DNA of 64,000 nucleotides, taken from the NCBI GenBank assembly GCA_003254905.1, contig QANU01076562.1:124001-188000 (forward strand), given 5' to 3'. Source of the stretch: Nissolia schottii (lineage: Eukaryota; Streptophyta; Magnoliopsida; Fabales; Fabaceae). This document shows positions 12,963 through 25,106 of the stretch, piece by piece; position 1 is the first letter of the stretch, and each line of letters opens with the position of its first letter. The notes beneath the pieces are model-generated. The model searched no databases. It was given only the letters and a program-made list of their open reading frames with translations, and was not told where the DNA came from. A program made the translations under genes and the position numbers.

Positions 12963-13150
12963 TAATCAATATTAATAAAAATAATTAACTATTAATTAAA
13001 CAGTTATACTAACATTTACCTAATACTAGAGATGTCTAGCATGATCCTTTCGCAAGGATCATTGGACGAACCTTGCAAAAAGTCAGGTCTGGCAGCACTG
13101 TTGTCAGTGTTAGGCCACATTGGCCACCCCTGATTAAGGGGCGTTGTGAC
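11880..13150 (-). pseudogene. Decayed Ptta/En/Spm-type transposase (Transposase_24-like)
   Basis: Several exons read on the minus strand match the plant transposase style of Pfam Transposase_24. Order: 13150-13020 encodes LNQGWPMWPNTDNSAARPDF and onward; 12900-12780 has RWYPYSKNCRTKLTE, then WTVIP and RRRMCDAWK with a stop between; 12480-12400 has KASKNLVKGRGCF; 12310-12195 has ELEVFQYTHITNDERGEKN then VWVDLRYENIA; 12110-11890 has IYKEALWLEVTGDMNRNCTY then GQGAILLETTRRG. The EVTGD...YGQG motif is the family hallmark. In-frame stops indicate it is inactive. An AT microsatellite sits in one intron. Confidence 0.72.
12921..12959. repeat. (AT)n microsatellite
   Basis: Perfect AT repeat inside an intron-like part of the CACTA transposase relic. 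Confidence 0.97.
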
Positions 13151-13379
13151 CCCCCCAAAAATGTTACCAACATGCAAGAGACTAATTTTCTTACAAAAGC
13201 CTCTAACATCATATGATTTTCATTAAAAAAATGTACTTTTAAATAAATAAATAAATTCCATCAATTAATCTAACTAGTATTTAATAAAAGAACTAAAATA
13301 TTGCATAAAATATCCTTTAAATAAATAATGTTTAAACGGTTTCTGTCTGTGTTCTAATGAAGCACTTTAACCTAACCTA

Positions 13380-14575
13380 ACTACTAAGTTAATCATAACT
13401 GAAAACTATTTCACTGTAAAGTGAAGCTCACCAAGTTCTGAACTACTGGAATCTACTAGATGAGGGGAGTATCCTCGTCAACACTATCTAAAAAAAATAT
13501 TAATGAGGGGTGAGTTATCGCTTAGTAAATGACAGACCCTACGGTGACATGGGATATTTTGTAGACATGACAAGCATATGCAATACATAATATAATATCA
13601 ATAAAAAATGTTATACAATTTATATTACATAGTACATCAAACATTGAAAACATAATTAAAGTATGAAGTTCACTAGTTAGACAAATCCGAGCAATATGAT
13701 TTAGTTGTTGGTGATAATGTCCGGGTCTCATGGTCTTGCCCTATTTAAATCATGGGCTACCTACATTCGAGCTTCCCAATCTTGCCTTAATTGTTCTATA
13801 TATCTGAATCCTATTCTACGTGACAATTGTACAATGTATACCAGGGTTAACGTGGGTTGTCGTTGACGTATAGTTCTATCCTAGTCTACTCTCATGAAAA
13901 TAAAATAAACATGATAACATAAAAACATTAACTGATAATTGATAGAATAATATAACTAATTTGTTCATAAACATCCATGCACATGTAATTAACATGACAT
14001 ATTTAATGCATAAAGATTTATGATATCATATAATTCTAAAATATTTTTTTATGATTTTCTAAAATAACTTCATAAATGATGTCATTAAATAACTATTTTC
14101 ATAAATAAGAAAATTTCTAAACTAATTTCATAAACATTAAAAGAAAATAATAAATTCCTCCTCCTAGGGTTTTATAAAAACATGCATAAGAAAATAATTT
14201 CTAAAATAAATACACAGTCTAAAAATAGACTGTGAAGAAAGTCATTCACCTGGAATGACGGATAACTGGGGACATTGACGCTAGAAGCTCTTAAGCGTAG
14301 ACACCCTATGTTGAGACACTGCTTCCTCACAAGAAAAAAAAACTAGAGCTAAGAGAAAGTTCGCGCTCAAAGCACAACCTTTAGATCTCTCTGAGTGAAT
14401 TAGTAGTAAAAACACTTAAGGGAGACTTCTATTCATAGGAAAAAACTGACTTGTCAGCCAAGTCATAGAACTCCATACTGCTGCAATATGTTGGGGACAC
14501 TGCAGCATCCAACCCGTACCGAACTACTTCAGTGTGCTGAGGACGTTGTAGTGTTCAGTCTCTTTTTTTTTTTTA
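13380..14575 (-). mobile_element. Probable LTR fragment (gypsy style)
   Basis: Read on the minus strand the block has LTR layout: a promoter-like stretch with CCTATGAATAGAAG near 14430, a leader with TCACTCAGAGAG, and further on a segment whose plus strand reads GGGGTGAGTTATCGCTTAG (about 13505), a phrase I associate with legume gypsy LTRs. Ends and target duplication were not resolved and no polyprotein lies next to it, so a solo or truncated LTR is likely. It may be nested in the CACTA element. Confidence 0.35.
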
Positions 14576-14639
14576 TAGAAAAATATGGCTTGTTATAGGC
14601 ATATTCAAGTTCACCCACGCATTGGCCCCCCCATACACA

Positions 14640-14815
14640 CCTCACTCATGAGCAGGCATATTATATCTTTGAGGGGGAATACCATAAGTCGGGGTGGGGC
14701 ATACTGTACCCTGAACCTAGATACCCATGAGTGGGTATATTATACCCAGAGTCGACATGAGCCCCGGATCTATCGAGCATGAATAAGGGGGCATATTATA
14801 CCCCTAAAGGGACAT
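14640..14815. repeat. Degenerate tandem repeat with GGGTATATTATACCC cores
   Basis: Four units about 45-50 bases apart each carry a variant of a palindromic core: GGCATATTATATC, GGGCATACTGTACCC, GGGTATATTATACCC and GGGCATATTATACCCC. Three of the cores are preceded or followed by CATGAG/CATGAA. No coding potential. Confidence 0.6.
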
Positions 14816-16391
14816 AAATCTCCCTATGGGCATCGTAAGGGTGAATGTGGAGGCTGGAGTTAATGCAAAGGTCAATGCAAGGGGAATTGTTGTTTTTGTC
14901 GCCTCTGCCTCTGTTTATGTCTCTACTTTTATTGTTTTACGAAGTCATATCTACAAAAAAAAAAAAAAGAAAGTAAAGAATACATTAAATACATTAAATA
15001 ACACCGAATCAAAAAACGAAAAGTACACAAAAGTTTTCATTTTAATATCGTGGTAGCAAGGCAAAAGGAAGGTTTCGGATTTGATGCTCTGGGTCTGTCC
15101 CTATGACTTTCTTGTGACTGGTGTTACAATGTTCATTATCGTTAACTATTTTATATTTCCCCTTACTTTAATTATCTTCTTCTTAAGATTCCAAAATTAC
15201 TTTTCCTAAATGTCAAGCTCCTCTAATTGTGATTTTGCGTCAATCACTTTCTCTGTGATTAGATATTACAGCCGTAGCTTAAGATGGGATCATGATCGTG
15301 ACTGTAGCCCATACATTAAATATATCCTACAACATATATAATATAGATATCGATGTGAGTATTAAGATGCATCACATGTTTTTAAAGTTTTTTTTTTTTT
15401 TGGTGAGGACATGTTTTTAAAGTTTGAAAACACACAAAACTATTCTTTAATAATAATAATAAAAAAAAATCTCCTACAGTCGCTTCATAAATATAATGAC
15501 AAAAAATAAATAAAAAATGTATCTTAGTAATTTTAAATTAAAAGATTCTCTTATTCTCTATATTCTCTTATTAATTAAATAGTTTTATATTTTAATAGTA
15601 TAAAAGGGAAAAAATGCACCAACCAATTATCTTCAAATTTTAGATTAAAAAGTAGCTAACATAAGATCTATTATTATAACCCATTAGCACATACTGCCGT
15701 GAAAAAAAAATTAACAGATACACTCAAATTTTAAACTCTTCTCTTGACCGCTTCATATTTCCTTTTTCAGATAGTTACTAATTCAATAATTATAGGACAA
15801 ATGAAATTAGTAAAGGAAGGTTAATAATAAATATTTTGGTTTGTTAATGAGAGAATTTTTGGTTTGCCAACCACTACGGTTGTTATGCCAAAAGTTAGGG
15901 GAACATGTAATTAAACCATAGCGTGACTCTTTAGCATATTTATTTATTATTTGACATTGACATCATACGACAATATTTTACTAAATTTTGAAAGAGTTTA
16001 ATTTTGATGAAATAAAGATTTTTTCACAATTGTTCAATTAAATTATTTATTTAGATAATCTTTTAAGTAGTAAATGCAATAATTAATTAAATATGTTGAT
16101 GTGTTAATACTTAATTAATAATATAAAATTTATTTACACAACTAGAACTAGTGTATTCCAATTAAATCCAATTTAAAATATGCACAAAGTATAATACTCT
16201 CTTGTTATCTTGTTTATACGTAAGTTATATTTTCTTTTCTCCTCACCTTTGTTTGTTTTTTAATTTAGTTTATCATCATCTTTAATTTTATTCAATTTAA
16301 TCTATATTTTAAATAGTTATTAATTTGATAATCTGGTATTTAATTATGAAGGATAACGGATAACTCTCCAAATGAAAGTTATCTTCAATTG

Positions 16392-16395
<4 letters not shown>
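14816..16395. other. AT-rich intergenic DNA
   Basis: Nothing gene-like is supported. A Val-rich frame at 14826-15056 shows no family similarity and runs into poly-A. Confidence 0.5.

Positions 16396-16433
<38 letters not shown>
16396..16433. repeat. (AT)n microsatellite
   Basis: Perfect AT repeat. Confidence 0.97.
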
Positions 16434-16436
<3 letters not shown>

Positions 16437-16779
16437 TAATTTATGCATTTTAAGACTAATTTAGGTGTTTGTTCATTGATTTTTGAGTATAGAAACATCA
16501 AGGTAAAGAGATGGCAAATTAAAATGGACCAAGTTGGTGCACAAAAAAATGGACCAAACTAAATTTACTTTAACTTTGTCATTGAATATAAGTCTTGATA
16601 ATGTAAGAACTTTGATGCACATCTAACTACAAAGTTGTAGAGTTATCTCTTAACTTTAAGTGGGGACTTGAATCACGTAAATCACATATCTGTAGAAAAA
16701 GTTATGCCTTTTTTCCCGCTCCAATGTTGAAATTGAAAAATGTGATTTTGGGTTTACCCACTTTGACTCTACTCTCTAT

Positions 16780-17650
16780 AAATATAACATCAATGAGCAC
16801 TTACACTTGATTCTCAATATTCCAAATTCCCAGTTCACATCTTGAAGAGCAAAAAGGGGAAAAGAAATCTTAGGGGCACGGGGATTGAAGATTGAAGACC
16901 AAGGGAGAGATTCAACTTATCTAATCTCTTCTACGTATCTTTCTTCTTTTAGTTTTCTCTTTTACCCATTAATTTTCATTGTTCATTATGTGTAACTAAA
17001 TATCCTGTACTAGGGCGATATAGCATTGACATGTTTTTATCTAATTTGAGGTTATTCATTTTTCTATTGTTTGTTTATGTAATTGATTCAAATCTTAATG
17101 CTTTTGAATGTTTGATCAACATTTGAATGTTCTATGCCTACCAAGTGTTTGAGAAATTGCTTGTGAGGGTTGCTTGTGGTTTCAATTACCACAAGTTAGG
17201 TTAGTGTTAGAAATAGGCTCACCGACTTGTGTAACCCCTTTAATTGAAGTTCATCATGCGTTCAAACTTGTCTTTAGAGTAGGTTGTTGTAAGAGATTGA
17301 ATAGTCACTCTAATAGATAAGAAATATGTTCTTGCTTGAAAGAGATTAGCGAGTTCTTTAGGAACTTTGGTCAATAAACAAATAATTAGAAGGAATAACC
17401 GATGATTCGTAAAATAGAGTAGAAAGATAAAGTCATTGCTCTAGTACCATTTACCAATTTGATTCCAAATCCGTTTTTATTTGCAATTTGCTCTTAAGTT
17501 TCATTTTAGTTTTTGTTATTGTCTTAGCTTATTTTAATTTGTTCTATTGTAAACTTTATTAGTCCAAATTACGTGTCGATTGATTGATTTGGTGCTTGAC
17601 CTATCTTTGTGGGTACGACTGTTTTATCGGAAATTTGGTGAATAAATAAT
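16780..17650 (+). mobile_element. Probable LTR or LTR-leader fragment
   Basis: Plus-strand layout resembles an LTR of the large copia/gypsy type: TATA-like CTCTATAAATATAAC at 16775-16790, a leader with polypurine and polypyrimidine blocks, and near 17600 ATCTTTGTGGGTACGAC, similar to the TGTGGGTTCGA phrase found near the ends of many plant LTRs. No ends or polyprotein found. Confidence 0.35.
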
Positions 17651-19924
17651 TATAGACCATTCACCACAAATATAATTAAAAACTTTTCATGTGGAGGGAC
17701 TACAATGTAATTCCTATAAATAATGGCTTTCATTGAGAATGTGTGTTTGGATAAAAAGATTGTCGATAAATGCAAGAACTTGAACAATTCTGAGAATTTT
17801 GTTTGGGAATAATAGTAAAGACAAATTATTGATGAAACAAAGTACAACAAGAAATGAGAAAGAATTCTTATCCTAAGAATTAAAAAGACAGAAAACAAGT
17901 AAATGGGAATTACTTGATTCTTCTCTAGCTCGCATGTCACTGAGACTTTGATGAGTGTGTGTGAGGATTTTACAAGTGTGTATTTTGAACTTCAATCTAT
18001 TCCCAAGCATTCTGGCTTTCATGCATGTCTTCCATGTGCCTACTAAGCGTTGAGGTCCTCTGCAGGTTCTCCATGTTGCTCCACTTTGTTAAAAATCCAT
18101 TAACTGCTTGTTGGGAACATGTTACATGTTCTTTATAACCACTGTGCATCATCTATTGATAACTTCTCCAAAACTCTTTTTTTTGGCTCTGAATAACTTC
18201 TTTTAGATTTCAATTTCAAATAGAAGTGCTAACGTTGTCCCTCCTTATATTCTCGACTTTGACGACATAAATGATCACCATTATTCAATTTGGATATGAG
18301 AATCATTTAAGTTTCCAAATGGGTAGCTATTTTCTTAGATTTTTCTTAATTTGAACGACATCATCGTTATAAACTCTTTCTTAAATTATTTGACCAACTT
18401 AAATTACCCCTTATCACTTAGTCGCCACTTGGCTATGGGTTCGCCTGTGACTTGATCCCATGAGGTCACTTTTCATTTTCTGATCCGTCCCTCACTTCTA
18501 TGTGGGTTCACAAGATCGACCACTACTTGTTATATTATCAAGATTAGTAAAAAAAAAAAAAGTCGTTTATCCTTATTATTTTTTAAATGGCTCATCCTTA
18601 GTACTTGTCTTTTAATATATTCTTGTATTTTATTTTAATACTCTTATTATCAAATATTTGTATTTTTCTTTTTCATTTAAGATTATTTAGGTATAAAAAT
18701 GGCACTCTTATTTTCCTCTGTTATTACTTGACGCAACACCGATATACTTGGTGTGTTGATTTCGTCGAAGAAAACGCGGATCGATATTTGCTGTGGGGTT
18801 TTTTTGTTTGCTGCAATGGTTAATTTGGTGATTGTATAGGTGGAGGTGTCTGTCGATGAGGGGTGCCTTTCTCAACTGTTGGTGCCTCTTATGTAATGTT
18901 TGTTGTCTTCTTGCTCTCCTTCTCATGAAGTGTTTGAGCTAGTATTATCTGTTAGAAGATAACATGATTCTATATATCAGAGGTTGAATTTACAATAGAA
19001 TGTTAGCCTATTTATAGGCTGAGGACTCAACGGCCAAAACACAACGGCCAAAAATAAATTATAATCAAATCAAATCAAACATAATGTATATCAAATCAAA
19101 TCAAATATAAATATATATTATTATTCTTAACATTATCCAACTATCAAAGGAAAAAAAAAGTGATAAACTTAAAAGAAATTAGATCTAGTGTTACACAAAT
19201 TTCAAATTTCAATGAAGCTCGTGAAAAGTCCATGTAATTTACACTCGAATGAATTCAAAGTAACAAATTTGTCGAAGGGTACTTAAAGGGATTCGAACCA
19301 AAGGGAGTTTACATCATTTTATTTTTACAACTCGCTTTTACTTAAAAGAATTAATCAATAAACACGTAAAAAAAAAAGGAATTAATCAATAACTCATGAT
19401 TGTTTTTACAAATACTCTATAATCTTGAAACGTTTCCTAATTGTTGACATAAATTGTGATTTTTTAAGAAACGAATGTGATGGAGATTCTTCAAGTACAA
19501 CCGCGAAGGTGTCACTGGTTAACGATAGATCTTAGTAAGAAATTAAAGTGATAAATACACATTTTGAATTATCTAAATAAGATTCCAAAATCGATATTAG
19601 TAATGAATAGATGGATGACGGTGAGACAATTCATGCAGCACCGACACGCGGAAAAATAGGTGCATCGCATCGCACATAATCTACGTGGCATAAGACCAGC
19701 TCATTGCAATCAATATGGTATATATCTATCTAAAAAGTTTAAACCAAGGCAATTTTAATGGTTTAATAATGTGGATATTTTTTTTAAAAAATAGGGTACG
19801 AAGGATTTAATCCTTAATTAATCTTGTGGACATAATAACACTGAGATTATTTTAAAAATTATTTCTTATAAAAATTTAAGTGAATAAAAAAAGATAATTT
19901 TAATTATTTGATATTATATCTCTT
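17651..19924. other. Intergenic, no supported gene
   Basis: Mixed AT-rich DNA. Frames at 18605-18926 on both strands are mutually overlapping and lack family similarity. AAATCAAATCAAA-type simple repeats occur near 19065-19110. Confidence 0.5.
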
Positions 19925-20290
19925 TACACCAATAAATATCTCTCTTAGTCTATTATCACATTCACTCAACAAATCTATTTAATAGTAATTTATTTAATAA
20001 TCTAGTTGAATTATTAGTGAATCAAATAATTAAGTAACACATTACAAAAAAAAATAATAATCAAGTAACAAAGCAATAACACTCAGTAAAATTTAATTTG
20101 ATAGGAATGAAAATTCAACTTTTGACAATCAAATAATTTAGTTGTTTTGTTACTTGATTATTTGATTCATTAACAATTCAAATTTTGAATAAATAAAACA
20201 AATATGAAAAATAAGAAATAATATTTTAAATAAATTTGTTGAGCTGATGTGATAATAGGGAAAAAAAAGGAGTTATTGACAGTACTCCAG
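19925..20290. repeat. Foldback element with about 110-base arms
   Basis: Left arm 19925-20045 and right arm 20140-20290 are imperfect inverted repeats. Shared blocks include CTATTATCACAT, CTCAACAAAT and GAATCAAATAAT followed by AAGTAACA. A spacer of about 95 bases separates them. No coding potential; ends and target duplication not resolved. Most likely a MITE. Confidence 0.65.
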
Positions 20291-21987
20291 CATTAACAGG
20301 AGTAAGGAATTTGGGTAATTGGGCGAATTATAGTAAAAAATTAATAGAGGAGAATGTCAATACACAAAAGAGAGTGCCAATAGTGTCGCTCTTATTTATT
20401 TTTTATAATGAGAACTTTTTTTGTTTTTAAATAACCATCACCCAGTTTCAGTTTTCATCTGCATCCTTCACCAATTCAATCCACTTTGAGTTTCTTATCA
20501 TTCTTGTTCCTTTCAATTTGAACTTTGCGATTGTTGTCCTACACCTCCATATCTTAATCAATTAGTTTTTCTTATGAATAATAATAATTTTGATACTTTC
20601 GACTCAGTGAGAAAAAAAAACCTAACCAAATGCACACTAATTTCATTTTCTATGGATTAGATTAAGAAATTGATTGGCTCTGGATGTTGTTTCTTTTCTT
20701 TCATTTACATTACCCAAAAAAGGATTAAGAAATTGATTAGGTTCTATTTTCTCACCGTGGTGGGGGGAGTTGCCGCGCGTTGAAGGGAAATTGAATGTTT
20801 GTGCGGAAGTTTATTATTCTGATATACTACCATAATAATGTGGTAAAATATAGTAAGAATGAATTTGAATCAGTAATAGTACAAAGTCTGTTAATACAAG
20901 ATGAATGGACGTAACTAACTTCCTCCTTTTGAGTTATTAAACGCTGTTGATCACCTAACTATATATTTATACACACACACATGGGTAGCTCTAACTAACC
21001 AAATACAATTATTACAAGTGTCTAGTTGAGTTAAGTTTGATGAATCAAGCTTCTTCAAATTATGTGCTAATACACAAATTTTTCGGATTTTGCTTGTTCA
21101 CAAATTAAGTCAAATACACTAAAATATATAGCAGCTAGCGTAGAAGAGGCGACATGAAAACGACAAATAAGAGAGTAAAATAGTAAAAACAAAATCTAGT
21201 GCATTAATGGATGGAAAACCAAAGCATGCAGGTAACGTACATACTAGCTAATTGATATTAAAGTAAAAATTAAATATAAGTATTAGCATATGAAATGCAA
21301 GACACAAGAAGACTGAAGAATAAAGAAAGGAGGAGTGTAGTCCAAGTTTTTCGTCGAGAGTGTATGGTAATGGAGGCGTCAGCTGTGGTTGAGTGGCAAT
21401 GCCTCAGTGACCACACATTTCAAAGGGAGACACATGTCTACAAACAGTCTCTATTTTATAAAAAGATAAACAAAATAATTAGAAGGAAGCTCAGCAAAAG
21501 CGCGTGGTGCACAGTGGACAAGGGTAAAGAAAGGGGATCGAAGCCGTTGAGTGGCGAATCGCTGAGTGGACGCGTTGACACGTACGGAAAGTCTTGGCGG
21601 TACCATGGAGGTACATTAATATTGAGCAACAGATAATATATTCGTTGTATTGCTTATTTACCTCACTTACGGCTCCCACACGTAACCACCACCGTGTAAT
21701 AACAATGCTAGGAAATTCACGGTTTTATTGTTGGTTCTCATTTCTCCACACACTTTTTCAATCGAATTTCTCGCGCGACCTTATTTGGCATGATTTATCA
21801 TCTTTACTTTTATTTTTTTAATGACATGAGTCTCATTTTTCTAATTAATATTAAAATATCATAAATAATAAAATCACGTAAAACAATCTATTCTCTACTT
21901 ATATTTAATTGATGTTAGATACTCTTTATATTTTTTTTATCAATAGTATAATTAATTAAATTCATACTTTGTTAATATTTTTTAAAA
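20291..21987. other. Intergenic, no supported gene
   Basis: A 113-codon frame at 21295-21636 lies in a slightly GC-richer patch but has no recognisable domain and no intron or promoter context. Otherwise AT-rich. Confidence 0.5.
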
Positions 21988-22214
21988 GAGTCCCGTTACA
22001 CGTACACCAAAAAATATACAACATACATATACCCTATACTTATATACATAAAGTTTGTGTTTTAATGCTTGTAATGTTTGTGCACTTAATTAAGTATAAT
22101 TGAGAATATTATTTATAAGTTTGTAATGCTTGTGCACTCATGAAAATAAAGTTTATGCATTATTAATGGTGTATGCATGCGTGTATAAAATTAAGTGTAC
22201 ATGTAACATTTTTG
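21988..22214 (+). mobile_element. MULE-type MITE, TTTGTGCA family, copy 1
   Basis: A 227-base element nearly collinear with the reverse complement of 50055-50283. Imperfect inverted ends share GTTAC(A)YGTACAC. Flanks TTTTTAAAA (21979-21987) and TTTTTAAGA (22215-22223) match at 8 of 9 positions, which suits a Mutator-like insertion. The interior carries AAAGTTTGTG and GTTTGTGCAC motifs. Confidence 0.75.
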
Positions 22215-22713
22215 TTTTTAAGATGCTAATTTTGTTAATGTAACAAACTAAACTTTTCAGGAACATATTTTCAAATTAATTTATTAATTATTGGTCTATT
22301 TTAGATATTGTTTTAAAAAATGAAAATTTATTGTTTGTTTAAAGAATAATTCTAAATAATTTTAGAGTTTAATTGTTATGAACTCTCAATGTAAACAAAT
22401 TTTACATAGTTATTCAATTAAATCTGGTCACATAAATAAAAATAGTTGACTTTCTCACCTACTACTTAAAAAATCCATGCATATAGAATGATTTAATCGG
22501 ATGATAGTGTAAAAAGTTTACACTGTCAATACATAACAATTACACTCATAATTGTATTAAAATTTTCTATTATTGTGTCTAGATATATTAAATTATGAAT
22601 ATATCTAAAAAGTGAAAATGAACTAATATTATAAAAATGAGCGAGTAATATTAATCAAAATAAAATTAACTTTTAATTTTTATGATATTTATTTGGGGAA
22701 TGCTAACCTCCTT

Positions 22714-22961
22714 AGCGATTAAATAGTTGCTTTTAATAAAAATTATTATGTGTGTTTAGAATAATTAATATTATTATTGTAATTAATAGGTGAAAGAAAA
22801 TCAAGACAACAATTAATGTGAACAAATAAAATTACAAAATAGCAATTAAATAGTTGCTTTTAATAAAATTATTATGTGTGTTTAGAGTAATTATTATTGT
22901 AATTAATAGGTGAGAGAAAAGTCAGGACAACAATTAACGTGAACAAATAAAATTACAAAAT
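22714..22961. repeat. Tandem duplication, 127-base unit
   Basis: Two adjacent copies, 22714-22840 and 22841-22961, each starting AGCRATTAAATAGTTGC and ending in AAATAAAATTACAAAAT. They differ by a few substitutions and small indels. Non-coding. Confidence 0.9.
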
Positions 22962-23023
22962 TGTTCTAATTTATAAGTTGATTAACTAAAAATAAAATTG
23001 AGTATTTTGTCTAAAATAAAATA

Positions 23024-23203
23024 GGATTTTGCTGACTGTTATTCATACACTTGTTAAGAAAATTAAAAGAGAAACTTTTTTTTATTGAAAATAAAAGTTT
23101 TCTAAATCCCCAATACTATTAATGCATTAGAAACTTGTGTTTTTAATAAAAAGGTTTTTTTTTTCCTTAACAAATGCTCTTAGGACACTTGTTAGTAAAA
23201 CTC
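23024..23203. mobile_element. MULE-type MITE, ACACTTGTTA family, copy 1
   Basis: A 180-base element with ends GGATTTTGCTGACTGT and, on the other strand, GAGTTTTACTAACAAGTG. Exact 9-base flanking duplication AATAAAATA at 23015-23023 and 23204-23212. Related copies lie at 47482-47658, 54430-54592 and, truncated, 53652-53718. Confidence 0.8.
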
Positions 23204-23349
23204 AATAAAATATAAACATTGTTAATCTTTATATGAATGTGTGAAGGTTAACATTTTCCTATTTTTTATATTCCCCTCTTTTTCAATAGTAATCCTTTTA
23301 AGGTTATTGCAAAAGAATTAAAGAGATTATTAAATGGTCTCAATTTTAA

Positions 23350-23967
23350 GGCTAAAAGCAACTTATCCCATGCACTATAGTTATGCACTTAATTCTCTAA
23401 CATTATAAAATGTGCAATTCGACCCATTAAGCTTTTTAAACAATATAAATAAGATATTCCACCATTTTTAATGTCTGAAGATCCGTTAGTGCACATGTGT
23501 CTAATTTTTTATAAATAAAAAAAAAACATAACTCAATTTCTCCAAACCCTTTCACAGTACCCTCCAACTCCCCTTCTAAACAGAACTCAATGCTTCAACC
23601 CCTTTCTTGCTTATCATCACTGTCTAAGACTTCGTCTGCCTCTTGCGTCACCTTCTGCCTCTGCTCTTTGCTATTTCCATTTTTCTTCTTGCTTTTGATT
23701 TATGCTACGGTCAGTGTTATTTTTCTCATTGTTGTTCCCGTTTTGTCCTTAAAAAATTAGTTTTTCTATTATTTTATTTTAAAGAAAGTATAATTTTGTC
23801 CTTACAATATAGACACATGTCTACTAATGAACTTTTTAGACGTTAAAAGTGACAAAATGTCTTATTTGCACTGTTAAAAAAATTTAAGGATCAAATTAAA
23901 TATTTTGCAACGTTAAAATTTTAAGTGCATAACAACTATAGTACATGAGAATAAATTGTTATTAACC
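23350..23967. mobile_element. Foldback MULE-like element with about 190-base inverted arms
   Basis: Left arm from 23350 (GGCTAAAAGCAACTTATCCC) pairs with the right arm ending at 23967, whose reverse complement begins GGTTAATAACAATTTATTCT; both continue CATG(C/T)ACTATAG, TTATGCACTTAA and later ACATGTGTCTA. Flanks CTCAATTTTAA and CTCAATTTAA match with one indel, close to a Mutator-type duplication. The centre (about 23530-23710) is CT-rich and unlike the arms, perhaps captured sequence. Confidence 0.72.
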
Positions 23968-24150
23968 CTCAATTTAATTAAAAATATAAATTTAAATTAC
24001 TAAACTATCCTCTATAAATTTCTTTATCTCATTAATTACTCATATTTTTACCAAATCTATAATTAGTATTATATAGAAATTAATTTTACATTAAAATACT
24101 TTTTAAAGAAACTACTATTAAAAAACAGAGGGAACGGGAGGGAGTATTTA
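23968..24150. repeat. Stowaway-like remnant
   Basis: The right end GGGAACGGGAGGGAGTA (ending about 24147) is the usual Stowaway terminus read inward as TACTCCCTCC. The left terminus was not found, so the copy may be truncated by the neighbouring element. Confidence 0.5.
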
Positions 24151-25106
24151 TTTTTTATTCTCATTTTATGTTTAGAATGGTACCTAAGAGAAAATACTCG
24201 TACATCTCTTTTTCGAGATAGTGGTGACTATTTTATCACCGCATTGCAGCATTTGCATAAGATCCTCACCGAAATTTGTGTTAGGTTTTTCTCTCCAAGA
24301 CCTAACTTTTATTCTGTGGCGTTTGGCAACAGGATGTTAGCAATACACTTTTTTTTTTTCTTTTCAATTTTATTAACTAGATTTATACGGAATATTTTTG
24401 TGTTAGGTTTCTGATGATGAATTAATTTGCCTCGTGCATGTTAGTTAAGTTGTATAGGAAACATGGCTTCACCGACACCGCACGACACAGCGGCAGTATT
24501 GCACATTGCACTTATATACAGCTAATCTAATAAAGTACGAATACTCTTTTATATCCTTCGCCTTTTCTTTTTCTTCTGGATTAGTAGTACTAAATACAAC
24601 ACCACATTACCAAACCTAAAAATACAAACTGTAATATTATTTCAATGAAATTTAATTTTTACACACTAAAAGAGTAAAAGGTAATTTTTCAAATGTTATT
24701 AAATTAAACTCAATTTATGAATATTGATCCGTTAGAGTGGTTCAACACTTAGACGGATAAATGATAATACGGTGAAATGAAAATAAAACTGAATGGGATA
24801 AGTATAAGCTTGCATCAGCGTATGTTGCGACAACATATACAAATCCCATCATATTGACAAATGACAAGGAAAGGAAAATCGTCGGCACCATCTGTGTCTG
24901 TCCTTCACTGCACTCACTATTCTGAAAACACAGTATTTAGACAAAGCTAAGTGTGTTTTCAGCTACCCACAATCACACTTGTTCCATTCCTTTCCCACTC
25001 GCAAGGCAGAGGGCACTTGTCAACTACACCCAACGCATTCCCTATGATCTTCTTGTACTAGTCTTCAGAATCTCACCTCCAACGCTTGCTTCTCTGCTTT
25101 GTTCCC
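24151..25106. promoter_or_regulatory. 5' flank of the TBL gene
   Basis: AT-rich upstream DNA that becomes C-rich from about 24880, consistent with a pyrimidine-rich 5' UTR before the start codon at 25107. I do not assign specific factor sites. Confidence 0.4.

Larger units (their letters stand above)
11139..13150 (-). mobile_element. CACTA (En/Spm) transposon, one end and decayed transposase
   Basis: One terminus is visible: CACTACTAGAAAAATATT begins at 11139, a standard CACTA inverted end. It is followed by subterminal GC-richer motifs around CCGACGG, CCGATAG and GCCGATAT up to about 11330, the usual transposase-binding style repeats. Minus-strand transposase exons lie inward (see separate entry). 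I could not find the matching opposite terminus (expected TTTTTCTAGTAGTG on the plus strand), so the right edge given here is where recognisable coding ends. Confidence 0.75.

Noticed and set aside
21295..21636. 113-codon plus-strand frame
   Set aside because: No domain, no exon context, overlapped by an opposite-strand frame; probably chance in a less AT-rich patch.
25086..25106. N-terminal extension of the TBL protein by seven codons
   Set aside because: The upstream codon is TTG, not ATG, and family members start at the MADA/MAS-type methionine; ATG 25107 has a good context.
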